From an uncultured Sporosarcina sp. (GTDB taxonomy: Bacteria; Bacillota; Bacilli; Bacillales_A; Planococcaceae), in assembly GCA_948469885.1 (NCBI GenBank), contig CAOKMT010000002.1:119986-183985 (forward strand): a stretch of DNA of 64,000 nt. The letters are read 5' to 3'. Below, piece by piece: positions 1 through 6,899 of the stretch (within the stretch, counting starts at the first letter, position 1; the number at the start of each line of letters is the position of its first letter). The notes under the pieces were generated by a model. It ran no database searches, had not been told where the DNA came from, and saw nothing but the letters and a program-made list of their open reading frames with translations. The translations under genes and the position numbers were made by a program.

Positions 1-1
1 G

Positions 2-121
2 GAGAGCCGGTTTGAAAGGTTTATGGCGCAATCTATTTTACACGCCCCGGGCTTCACATTAAGAGGCGGGACGACAGAAATATTAAATGGAATCGTTGCA
101 AAAGGAGTTGTTAATAGTTGA
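2..121 (+). CDS. Acyl-CoA dehydrogenase, C-terminal end (partial)
   Basis: Only the last 39 codons lie in the window; the gene continues upstream. The encoded tail contains the sequence GGTTEILNGIVAKGV, a typical acyl-CoA dehydrogenase C-terminus (compare GGTTEILRNIIAKR in the family). The TGA stop at 119-121 overlaps the TTG start of the next gene (118-120), so the two are translationally coupled. Adjacent acyl-CoA dehydrogenase genes often encode two subunits of a heteromeric enzyme; that is an inference here. The substrate cannot be read from this fragment. Confidence 0.85.
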   Translation, partial: ESRFERFMAQSILHAPGFTLRGGTTEILNGIVAKGVVNS

Positions 122-1185
122 GCGATATGAAAGAAATGATTGTTGATGTGACGAATAATATTTTCAAGGATCTTTCTACGAAGGAGACCATCGACAAATC
201 TGAAAACGGTGAATGGACGCAAAGCCTATGGGATGTATTGAAAGAATCTGAACTCATTTCAATCGGTGTGCCGGAAAACCTTGGCGGTTCGGGCGGGGAC
301 TTCGATGATGCATTCAGTATCATTTATTTGGCAGGTAAATATGCAGCGCCGATTCCGTTGAGCGAAACGATCATCGCGAAAAGGGTGCTCGGTGAACTGG
401 GGCAAAAGGCCGGCAACGACCCGATCACTTTTAGTTTTGAAGAGGGGAACGAAGTGACAGTCAAAAAGACGAATGAAGGCGCAGTCGTTTCAGGAAAACT
501 AGCCAACGTTCCGTGGGCACGGCATGCTAAAAATGTCGTCGCTTTAGCGGAAATGGAAGGGAAGTCTTTTGTCGTCCAATTGCCGTTGGAAAAAGCAGAA
601 ATTGAAAAAGTGAATAATATTGCAGGAGAACCGAGAGATACGGTTGTTTTTGATGAAATCGCTTTTGAAGAGCTGGCACTCTGTGAAGTCGACGGTGATG
701 CATTCCGAGAGAAAATGCTCAATTTGGGTGCTTTATCGAGAGTTGTGATGATGGCGGGCGCGATGGAAATGATTATGGATTTGAGTGTCCGGTATGTCAG
801 TGAACGGAAGCAGTTCGGTAGATTCCTCCACCGTTTCCAAGCGGTTCAACAGCACTTGGCGAAACTGACGGGAGAAACAGTCATCTCCATCGCAGCGATG
901 AATAACGCGATTGCAGCATACGAGGAAGGGCAGTTTTTACAAGAATTGGCTTACGCACGTATCCGTGTCAATGAAGCGGCCGAAAAAGTGGCGAAAAGCG
1001 CTCACCAAGTACATGCGGGAATCGGTGTAACATATGAGCATAGCTTGCACCAGTTTACAAGAAGACTATGGGCTTGGCGTGAAGAATTCGGCAACGAATC
1101 GATTTGGATAGACAAAACAGTTGAGCATTTACTCGACAATCCAGATGTCGGTGTTTGGGAAGCGATGACAAACACAAATAATTAA
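118..1185 (+). CDS. Acyl-CoA dehydrogenase, short type (355 aa)
   Basis: FAD-dependent alpha,beta-dehydrogenation of an acyl-CoA thioester. At 355 residues it is shorter than the usual 380-400. The C-terminal half has the family features: an RKQFGRFLHRFQAVQQHLA segment near residue 230, an AHQVHAGIGVTYEH segment near 300, and an RRLWAWREEFG tail. The N-terminal half is divergent. The TTG start at 118 is favoured because AAAGGAG at 101-107 sits about 10 nt upstream; an ATG at 127 is too far from it. It overlaps the preceding dehydrogenase by 4 nt, which suggests two subunits of one enzyme, as in heteromeric steroid and side-chain dehydrogenases. Enoyl-CoA hydratase and CoA-transferase genes follow, so a CoA-linked acid is the likely substrate. 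The specific acid is unknown. Confidence 0.85.
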   Translation: MSDMKEMIVDVTNNIFKDLSTKETIDKSENGEWTQSLWDVLKESELISIGVPENLGGSGGDFDDAFSIIYLAGKYAAPIPLSETIIAKRVLGELGQKAGNDPITFSFEEGNEVTVKKTNEGAVVSGKLANVPWARHAKNVVALAEMEGKSFVVQLPLEKAEIEKVNNIAGEPRDTVVFDEIAFEELALCEVDGDAFREKMLNLGALSRVVMMAGAMEMIMDLSVRYVSERKQFGRFLHRFQAVQQHLAKLTGETVISIAAMNNAIAAYEEGQFLQELAYARIRVNEAAEKVAKSAHQVHAGIGVTYEHSLHQFTRRLWAWREEFGNESIWIDKTVEHLLDNPDVGVWEAMTNTNN

Positions 1186-1190
1186 TTCGA

Positions 1191-1288
1191 TTATATAAGC
1201 TGAAATAAAGAATGCGATATGTAGTTGATTGGAATGGAAGGCAACAGGTTGTTTGAGTTAGAACCTTTAGATTAACAAATATAGGGTG
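1191..1288. repeat. Dispersed intergenic repeat, family R1, copy A
   Basis: This stretch shares a long, nearly identical block with 24460-24534, including the string AAATAAAGAATGCGATAT followed by TAGTTGATTG. Both copies then contain a GAGTT(A/G)GAA(C/T)CTTTAG block. Copy A carries about 23 extra bases between the two blocks. Both copies lie directly after one gene and before another on the plus strand. No ORF or strong hairpin explains the conservation. Confidence 0.75.
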
Positions 1289-1329
1289 CCTGGCATTCTA
1301 AACAGAAGAAAAAATGAGGGGGAAATACA

Positions 1330-2136
1330 TTGGCGGATTTACTTTTTTCCGTGGAAAGTAATATTGCGAGAATTACATTGAATCGACCGGATAGTATGAA
1401 TGGTTTCAGCGAAGAGATGATCGACTTATGGATTGAAGCATTGGAGACTGTCCGTGACTCCGACGATATCCGTGCGGTGATCGTCTCTGGGAATGGAAGA
1501 GCATTTTGTGCGGGTGGAGATATTAAAGCGATGGGTGCGGGCGAAGGTTTTTACAGAAGTGAAAGAGACGTCACCTCTACCGCATTGGCTCGGAAAAATT
1601 CTTTGTGGAAAAAAGTGCAACGCGTACCTTTACTGCTGGAAGAAATCGATCAGCCTGTTATTGCGCAAGTTCACGGCTTTGCGTTCGGTGCCGGCTTGGA
1701 TATGGCACTTATGTGTGATATCCGAATCGCTGCGGAAAGCGCAAAGATGTCTGAAAGCTATATTAATGTAGGAATTGTCCCAGGAGACGGAGGGGCATAT
1801 TTCTTACCGAAGCTTGTCGGTATAGACAAAGCATTGGACATGTTCTGGACGGCCAAAGTGGTCAGCGGAGAAGAGGCGAAAGAAATAGGCTTGGTGACGC
1901 ATGTTGTTCCTGATGACGAGCTTGAATCATTCACGGAGCAGTATGTCCAAAAGCTGGCGGAAGGACCGCAACAAGCAATCCGTATGACGAAAAGAGCGGT
2001 TTATCAAAGTCAGACTATGGCTTTAAGACCTGCCCTTGATATGATTTCTTCGTCAATGGGACTTGTAACGGAATTAGAAGATTACAAGGAAGGCATCCAA
2101 GCGGTCGTTGAGAAGAGGAAAGCGAAATTCAATTGA
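1330..2136 (+). CDS. Enoyl-CoA hydratase/isomerase family protein (268 aa)
   Basis: A crotonase-fold enzyme expected to act on an enoyl-CoA. Oxyanion-hole segments are visible as GRAFCAGGDIKAM (about residues 56-68) and GFAFGAGLDMALMCD (about 116-130). The two catalytic glutamates of classical enoyl-CoA hydratase are not conserved: their positions hold Asp124 (AGLD) and Tyr144 (SESYINVG), followed by PGDGG. Many crotonases vary here, so the exact reaction (hydration, isomerisation or other) is open. The start is TTG at 1330, after a GAGGGGG ribosome binding site. It sits between the dehydrogenases and the CoA-transferase, consistent with one catabolic pathway. Confidence 0.85.
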   Translation: MADLLFSVESNIARITLNRPDSMNGFSEEMIDLWIEALETVRDSDDIRAVIVSGNGRAFCAGGDIKAMGAGEGFYRSERDVTSTALARKNSLWKKVQRVPLLLEEIDQPVIAQVHGFAFGAGLDMALMCDIRIAAESAKMSESYINVGIVPGDGGAYFLPKLVGIDKALDMFWTAKVVSGEEAKEIGLVTHVVPDDELESFTEQYVQKLAEGPQQAIRMTKRAVYQSQTMALRPALDMISSSMGLVTELEDYKEGIQAVVEKRKAKFN

Positions 2137-2164
2137 TGTAACATCGTTTTGGACGAATCATTAA

Positions 2165-2218
2165 GGATACCAAGTCGTTTTGTATCTCACTTAAGACGGT
2201 GACAGCGACTTGGCATCC
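2165..2218. repeat. Intergenic long-hairpin element, family R2, copy 1
   Basis: The ends GGATACCAAGTCG (2165-2177) and CGACTTGGCATCC (2206-2218) are inverted repeats with one mismatch, enclosing about 28 bases. Related ends occur at 11678-11778 and 21664-21742. There is no T-run, so it is not an obvious terminator. Confidence 0.65.
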
Positions 2219-2254
2219 CGTAAGTGGGAATGGAATTAATGAGGGGGAAAAAAA

Positions 2255-3472
2255 ATGAAACAGCCTTTGGAAGACATAAAGGTTTTAGATTTGTCCCGTG
2301 TATTTGCTGGACCTGCCGGCTCGATGATTTTGGGGGATCTCGGGGCGGATGTTATTCGGATTGAACATCCGGACGGCACTGATAGTATGAGAGATTGGGG
2401 GCCTTTCGTGAATGAGGAAAGTACGTATTTTTTGGCTGCCAATCGAAATAAGCGTTCCGTCACTTTGAATTTGAAAGAGGAAAAAGGAAAAGAATTGTTT
2501 CGGAAACTTGTGGAAAACGCGGATGTCATTTTAGAAAACTTCAAAACGGGCACGATGGACCGAATGGGACTCGGATATGAAGAGGTTAAAAAAATTAACG
2601 ACAAAATCATTTATTGTTCGGTGACAGGCTATGGACAAACCGGTCCGATGAATGAAGAGCCGGGCTTCGATCCGGTCATTCAAGCGATCAGCGGTGTCAT
2701 GGACGTGACAGGGAGGGCGGATGGCGAAGCGACAAGAGTCGGGATTCCAATCGTCGATATCTTGACATCGAATTATGTGGCGATCAGTATTTTGGCGGCC
2801 ATTCGAATGAGGGATTTCACCAAGGTCGGACAACATATCGATTTATCTCTTCTTGATGTTCAAATGAGTAATATGGCCAATATTGCGAGCAGTTATTTGA
2901 ATGTAGGACAGATTTCGAAACGGGTTGGAAATGCCCATAACAATGTCGTTCCTTATGAAGTTTTTCAATGTGCGGATGATCCGATTATGTTATCTGCTGG
3001 AAATGACAGGCTCTTTGAGCGTTTTTGCCAGTTGATCGGCAAATCTGAGTGGGCGGATGATGAAAAATACAAGACCAATGCAGCGCGCAAAGAAAACGAA
3101 AAAGAATTGATTCCACAAATTATAGAAATTATGAAGACGAAGACAGCGACAGAATGGCTTGAGCTGTTATCTGAATATAAAATACCGGCGGGTAAAGTGA
3201 ATACGATCGAAGAAGCGATCCAGCATCCGCAAGTAGAAGCACGGGAGACAGTTGAGAAGATGGTACACCCGGTAGCGGGCGAAGTGAAAATGGTCAGAAG
3301 TCCGATGAGGTTTTCAGGCTTAAATATTACAAGTAGGCACGCACCACCAGTATTGGGTGAGCATACAGAGTCATTTTTCAAAGAAGAACTCGGTCTTGAC
3401 GATGAAGAACTGAAGGAATTGAGTGATAATGGCGTCATTCGATTTGGAAATACGGGTGTCTTCTCTAATTGA
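2255..3472 (+). CDS. CaiB/BaiF family CoA-transferase (405 aa)
   Basis: A class III CoA-transferase that moves CoA from a donor thioester to a carboxylic acid, probably activating or recycling the substrate of this cluster. The family N-terminus (KVLDLSRVFAGPAGSMILGD) and the AANRNKRSVTLNL segment are present. Asp168, in GIPIVDILTS, matches the catalytic aspartate of formyl-CoA transferase. The length is typical for the family. ATG at 2255 follows GAGGGGG. It is co-directional with the upstream dehydrogenase and hydratase genes, though about 118 bp and a hairpin element separate it from the hydratase. Confidence 0.9.
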   Translation: MKQPLEDIKVLDLSRVFAGPAGSMILGDLGADVIRIEHPDGTDSMRDWGPFVNEESTYFLAANRNKRSVTLNLKEEKGKELFRKLVENADVILENFKTGTMDRMGLGYEEVKKINDKIIYCSVTGYGQTGPMNEEPGFDPVIQAISGVMDVTGRADGEATRVGIPIVDILTSNYVAISILAAIRMRDFTKVGQHIDLSLLDVQMSNMANIASSYLNVGQISKRVGNAHNNVVPYEVFQCADDPIMLSAGNDRLFERFCQLIGKSEWADDEKYKTNAARKENEKELIPQIIEIMKTKTATEWLELLSEYKIPAGKVNTIEEAIQHPQVEARETVEKMVHPVAGEVKMVRSPMRFSGLNITSRHAPPVLGEHTESFFKEELGLDDEELKELSDNGVIRFGNTGVFSN

Positions 3473-3483
3473 TTAATTACTCT

Positions 3484-3650
3484 TTGGCATAATTGCGTCC
3501 AGATTTAACTTGATTCAGCAGAAATCCCTCGCTTTTATAAGTGGGGGGATGAATGCCAAAATACCTTTCAAATTAAAGGGAGTTCAAACTCCCTGCTGAT
3601 TCAAGTTAAGCTTTCGGTGGAAGTCTTGAATTATGCGTCTACCTCCCACA
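3484..3650. repeat. Mosaic structured intergenic repeat, family R3, copy A
   Basis: A nested structure is visible. TAACTTGATTCAGCAG (3508-3523) pairs with CTGCTGATTCAAGTTA (3593-3608) with one mismatch, and an inner GGGAGTTCAAACTCCC hairpin lies between the arms. The segments ATTCAGCAGAA, GTTCAAACTC and TAAGCTT(T/C)CGG recur in the same order at 31820-32186. ATTGCGTCCAGATTT at the left end recurs inverted near 32164-32180. The layout resembles non-coding ends of IS200/IS605-type elements, but no transposase is present. Confidence 0.6.
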
Positions 3651-3735
3651 TTACGTCAGCCAATGGTGTAATCCGAAACTTGGTTGCTAGACAGACGCCA
3701 AAGTGCAATCGATCATGTATAGGGAGGCGGGACCA

Positions 3736-4524
3736 ATGAATAAAACGAAATTCAACAAGAATTATTCCATGCAAACGGTTCATCGTGCCATTCAAATATT
3801 GAAAGCATTTTCGAGGGAAGACCGTTATTTATCATTGACGCAAATCCATAAAAAGACGGGCATCACGATGTCCAGCCTTCAGCGTTTAACTTCCACATTA
3901 GTGTATGAAGGATTTTTGCATAGAGACGAACGGACGAAAGAGTACCAATTGGGGTTAGGTCTGTTATTTTTGGGTGAGCTAGTGGAGAAGAACACCGGGT
4001 TATTATTTTTTGCGCAACCTGTCTTGGAACGGCTAAACCTCATTACGACTGAGAGTGTCAGTTTGAATGTCATTGAAAATAATGAACGTCGATGTATTTA
4101 CAATTTGGAAAGTCAGCATAAGTTGAGTGCGAATACGTACGTAGGGGATTCCTCTCCGCTCTACGCGGGTGCCTCTGCAAAAGTCCTGTTGGCACACTTG
4201 CCGGAAGAGAAGATTGCCCGCTATTTACGAGAGACTGAGCTGAAAAGCATCACCGATCGCACGATCATGTCAAAAGAGCGGTTGGTGGCAGATTTACGAA
4301 AAATTAAAGCACAAGGATACGCAATTAGCTTTGGTGAGCGCGTAAAAGGGACAATCTCTTTCAGCGCACCCATTCTGAACGAATATTCCGAAGTGCTCGC
4401 TGCCATAACGATCGTTATTCCTTCCGTCAGGATTGAAGAATATGATAAAGAAAATTTACTTCAAGAAGTGTTGCACGGTTGTGCGGAAGTGAACGCACAA
4501 TTGAAGAGTCAGATGGTGGAATGA
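3736..4524 (+). CDS. IclR family transcriptional regulator (262 aa)
   Basis: A DNA-binding regulator with an N-terminal winged helix-turn-helix (about residues 10-70, including SLTQIHKKTGITMSSLQRLT) and a C-terminal IclR effector domain (LYAGASAKVLLAHLPEE, then GYAISFGERVKGTISFSAPI). ATG at 3736 is chosen because AGGGAGGCGG lies 7-8 nt upstream; an in-frame upstream extension lacks such a site. IclR proteins usually control adjacent catabolic operons. Lying just after the acyl-CoA/CoA-transferase cluster, it is a candidate regulator of that cluster. Its ligand is unknown. Confidence 0.9.
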   Translation: MNKTKFNKNYSMQTVHRAIQILKAFSREDRYLSLTQIHKKTGITMSSLQRLTSTLVYEGFLHRDERTKEYQLGLGLLFLGELVEKNTGLLFFAQPVLERLNLITTESVSLNVIENNERRCIYNLESQHKLSANTYVGDSSPLYAGASAKVLLAHLPEEKIARYLRETELKSITDRTIMSKERLVADLRKIKAQGYAISFGERVKGTISFSAPILNEYSEVLAAITIVIPSVRIEEYDKENLLQEVLHGCAEVNAQLKSQMVE

Positions 4525-4530
4525 CTTTCT

Positions 4531-4569
4531 AAAAAAAACTGCGTACATGTTTTCATGTAACATGTACGC
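4531..4569 (-). terminator. Intrinsic terminator of the malic enzyme gene
   Basis: The arms GCGTACATGTT (4541-4551) and AACATGTACGC (4559-4569) form a perfect 11-bp stem. The A-run at 4531-4538 becomes a T-run on the minus strand, directly after the malic enzyme gene, and the site also separates it from the convergent IclR gene. Confidence 0.8.
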
Positions 4570-4613
4570 AAGTATTGATAGAATGGTTCAATTTCATTGG
4601 CAATCGTAAATGT

Positions 4614-5792
4614 TTAAATTCTGTTCACACCTGTGGCAACGGCTGCTTCGCTGACCGCTTTGGCAACTGTTGTGGCGATACGCTCATCAAATGCATTCGG
4701 GATGATGTAATCTTCTGTTAAATCTTCTTCTTTAATTAAAGAAGCGATGGCATACGTTGCGGCCAACTTCATTTGTTCATTGATATCCGTCGCCCGCACA
4801 TCAAGTGCTCCGCGGAAGATACCAGGGAAAGCCAATACGTTATTCACTTGGTTCGGATAATCGGAACGACCCGTTGCAATGACACGGACGCCGAATTCTT
4901 TTGCTTGTTCCGGTAGGATTTCCGGGATAGGGTTGGCAAGAGCAAAGACAATCGGATCTTCGTTCATGCTTGCGATCATTTCTTGGGACAATAGGTTGGC
5001 GACAGATACACCAATGAAAACGTCTGCTCCGCGAAGTGCATCATGTAGGGTACCTTGCACGCGATTTTCGTTTGTGAATTCAGCGATATCTTCTTTGATC
5101 GCGTTCATTCCCTCTGGGCGCCCTTTATAAATAATTCCTTTTGAATCGCACATAACGATATGTTCAAAGCCCATTTCTTTTAGTAACTTGACAATCGCAA
5201 TACCGGCAGCACCTGCCCCATTAACGACGATTTTCGTTTCGTTAATATCTTTCTTCACGAGCTTCAAAGCATTGTGCAAACCTGCCCCAACAACGATCGC
5301 GGTCCCGTGTTGGTCGTCATGAAAGACTGGAATATTACATACTTCACGTAGCCGCTGCTCGATTTCAAAGCAGCGTGGTGCCGCAATATCTTCCAAGTTA
5401 ATGCCACCGAAAGTCGGGCTCATCGCTTGTACGATATTGACGATTTCGTCAACGTCTTGTGTATTGAGACAAATTGGAAATGCATCGATGTTGGCAAACT
5501 TTTTCAGTAATAATGCTTTACCTTCCATGACAGGGAGTGAAGCTTCTGGTCCAATGTCCCCTAAACCTAAAACAGCACTTCCATCGGTAACGACGCCAAC
5601 TAAATTCCCTTTAATTGTATATTCATAGACAGCAGATGGGTTTTTGGCGATTTCGAGACAAGGCTCTGCGACTCCTGGTGAATAGGCCAAGCTTAGATCA
5701 ACGTTATTTTCCAACGGTACTTTTGCCAAAATTTCCATTTTTCCTCTGTTGATACGATGTATATCTAAAGATGATTCGATTGCTTTCGTCAA
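4614..5792 (-). CDS. NAD(P)-dependent malic enzyme, YtsJ type (392 aa)
   Basis: Oxidative decarboxylation of malate to pyruvate in the cytoplasm. The sequence closely follows the B. subtilis YtsJ pattern: DLSLAYSPGVAEPCLEI near residue 32, VTDGSAVLGLGDIGPEA, GINLEDIAAPRCF and FHDDQHGTAIVVGAG, then a nucleotide-binding VVNGAGAAGIAIVKLL segment. The start is TTG at 5792, preceded by GATGAGGTG. Cofactor preference (NAD or NADP) cannot be decided by eye; YtsJ itself prefers NADP. The gene is monocistronic, convergent with the IclR gene, and ends in a strong terminator. Confidence 0.92.
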   Translation of the reverse strand: MTKAIESSLDIHRINRGKMEILAKVPLENNVDLSLAYSPGVAEPCLEIAKNPSAVYEYTIKGNLVGVVTDGSAVLGLGDIGPEASLPVMEGKALLLKKFANIDAFPICLNTQDVDEIVNIVQAMSPTFGGINLEDIAAPRCFEIEQRLREVCNIPVFHDDQHGTAIVVGAGLHNALKLVKKDINETKIVVNGAGAAGIAIVKLLKEMGFEHIVMCDSKGIIYKGRPEGMNAIKEDIAEFTNENRVQGTLHDALRGADVFIGVSVANLLSQEMIASMNEDPIVFALANPIPEILPEQAKEFGVRVIATGRSDYPNQVNNVLAFPGIFRGALDVRATDINEQMKLAATYAIASLIKEEDLTEDYIIPNAFDERIATTVAKAVSEAAVATGVNRI

Positions 5793-5830
5793 CTAAAAAC
5801 ACCTCATCCTAATTTATTTAAGTATTTTTC

Positions 5831-5859
5831 ATTTAAACATGGAAATCAGAAAATTGCAA
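5831..5859 (-). promoter_or_regulatory. Possible promoter of the malic enzyme gene
   Basis: On the minus strand, TTGCAA (5859-5854) and TTAAAT (5836-5831) are separated by 17 bp, about 40 nt upstream of the TTG start. Each hexamer matches the consensus at four of six positions, so this is tentative. Confidence 0.35.
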
Positions 5860-5911
5860 CTACAACTTTCTCTTTATTGACAACTACTTTTCTCCAGCCT
5901 GTCTTATTATA

Positions 5912-6159
5912 AAGTCAACTTACTGAAAAATCATCAAAAAAGCTTGTGCTCACAGTATTTGTGAGGGAAAAAATTCCAAAACGAAAACTCCCTTTTATAT
6001 AGGCTTAGCCTAATACTTAGCAGAGGCGTCTCCGTCGTTGTCGACCATGCGGTGCCGCTAATTCTATTATTTGTTTTTAGTTTAATCTTGCGTAAGTGTT
6101 TTTAATTGAATCTTGAAGGGAAGCCGTAGAAGCAGTCATTGCTTTTATGGCTTTTTTTT
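5912..6159 (+). ncRNA. Candidate structured non-coding RNA or leader
   Basis: The 429-bp gap between the malic enzyme and the next gene holds several stem-loops: CTCACA/TGTGAG near 5950-5966, and a larger stem with TTAGC/GCTAA ends and inner GGC/GCC pairs near 6019-6062. It ends in a strong intrinsic terminator at 6121-6159. A separate promoter (6157-6185) serves the downstream gene, so something upstream appears to be transcribed and stopped here. The 5' end is not defined; TTGACA at 5877 has no well-spaced -10. It matches no riboswitch or known RNA that I recognise. Confidence 0.35.
6121..6159 (+). terminator. Intrinsic terminator upstream of the 210-aa gene
   Basis: AAGCCGTAGAAGCA (6121-6134) pairs fully, allowing G-U, with TGCTTTTATGGCTT (6140-6153) around a 5-nt loop, and a run of eight T follows. 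It has no coding gene upstream on this strand. Confidence 0.8.
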
Positions 6160-6185
6160 AAAAAGTAAGTGGAATGACGTATAAT
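6157..6185 (+). promoter_or_regulatory. Promoter of the 210-aa gene
   Basis: TTTAAA (6157-6162), a 17-bp spacer and a perfect TATAAT (6180-6185) lie about 36 nt ahead of the start codon at 6222. The -35 abuts the terminator T-run. Confidence 0.55.
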
Positions 6186-6221
6186 GAAAGCAAATGCATG
6201 CTGAGAAAGGGGGATTTTTAA

Positions 6222-6854
6222 TTGTGGAAGGTAAAAAGCCGTTTTTTAAAGTGGCGGAAGTTACAGGCACAGTTGGAACTTTATTATCCTAAAAATACGT
6301 ATGAACGGCCGGCAAGAAAAGAAATGAAAGCGATGCTTATCCCTTTTAACGAAATTTACTACGATGCTTATCCAAGGGTGTTGGCCAACAAAACAAATGC
6401 AATTGTCGATTATTATCCGAAAACCCATTCCAAACAGTATGAAGTACAAAGAGCCATGAAACTTTGCAAAACGTATAAAGTTCGGCGGAAAAACTTGGTG
6501 AAAATCGAAGAACTCTTAAACTTGCAGTATATTATTGAAGAACAAATGAATTATTATGATAAAGAAATTCAAAAAACGCGTCGTATCCAAAAATTACTCG
6601 ACGAAGAACCGTTTTCATCTTTTTTTTCGGAGCTTTACGAGAAACGGATGGGTGTTCTGCTAAAAATAGAAGCGCATGGCTTGAAGAAGGTAAATGAATT
6701 GCAAGAGGAGAAACAGACGTGCGAAAAGGCAATTTCAGATTTGCTTCATCAGCAGCGGGATATTTGGGGGGATGCTAGTAAATTGTTAGGGGATATGGTA
6801 TCCGAATCTGTCAGACATGTTGTAGATATTGTTGATCGCTCGTTTAAGCGGTGA
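6222..6854 (+). CDS. Hypothetical protein, helical, basic (210 aa)
   Basis: I do not recognise this protein. It is lysine- and arginine-rich with no signal peptide or membrane segment. The second half is strongly helical and probably coiled coil (about residues 95-185: the IEELLNLQYIIEEQMNYYDKE and KVNELQEEKQTCEKAI stretches). The first half has aromatic patches such as LELYYPKNTYERPARKEMK. The start is TTG at 6222 with GAAAGGGGG about 9 nt upstream, and a good promoter at 6157-6185. It lies 45 bp before the SEC-C protein gene in the same direction, so the two probably form an operon. Confidence 0.7.
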   Translation: MWKVKSRFLKWRKLQAQLELYYPKNTYERPARKEMKAMLIPFNEIYYDAYPRVLANKTNAIVDYYPKTHSKQYEVQRAMKLCKTYKVRRKNLVKIEELLNLQYIIEEQMNYYDKEIQKTRRIQKLLDEEPFSSFFSELYEKRMGVLLKIEAHGLKKVNELQEEKQTCEKAISDLLHQQRDIWGDASKLLGDMVSESVRHVVDIVDRSFKR

Positions 6855-6899
6855 AGTGATCAAGGGGATAAGTTGAGGTGTTGAGAAAGGGGGAGGAAA

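Noticed and set aside
6035-6065. Possible T-box antiterminator (GCGGTGCCGC)
   Set aside because: The T-box core needs TGGNACC followed closely by a terminator; here it reads CGGTGCC and the terminator is 60 bp away.
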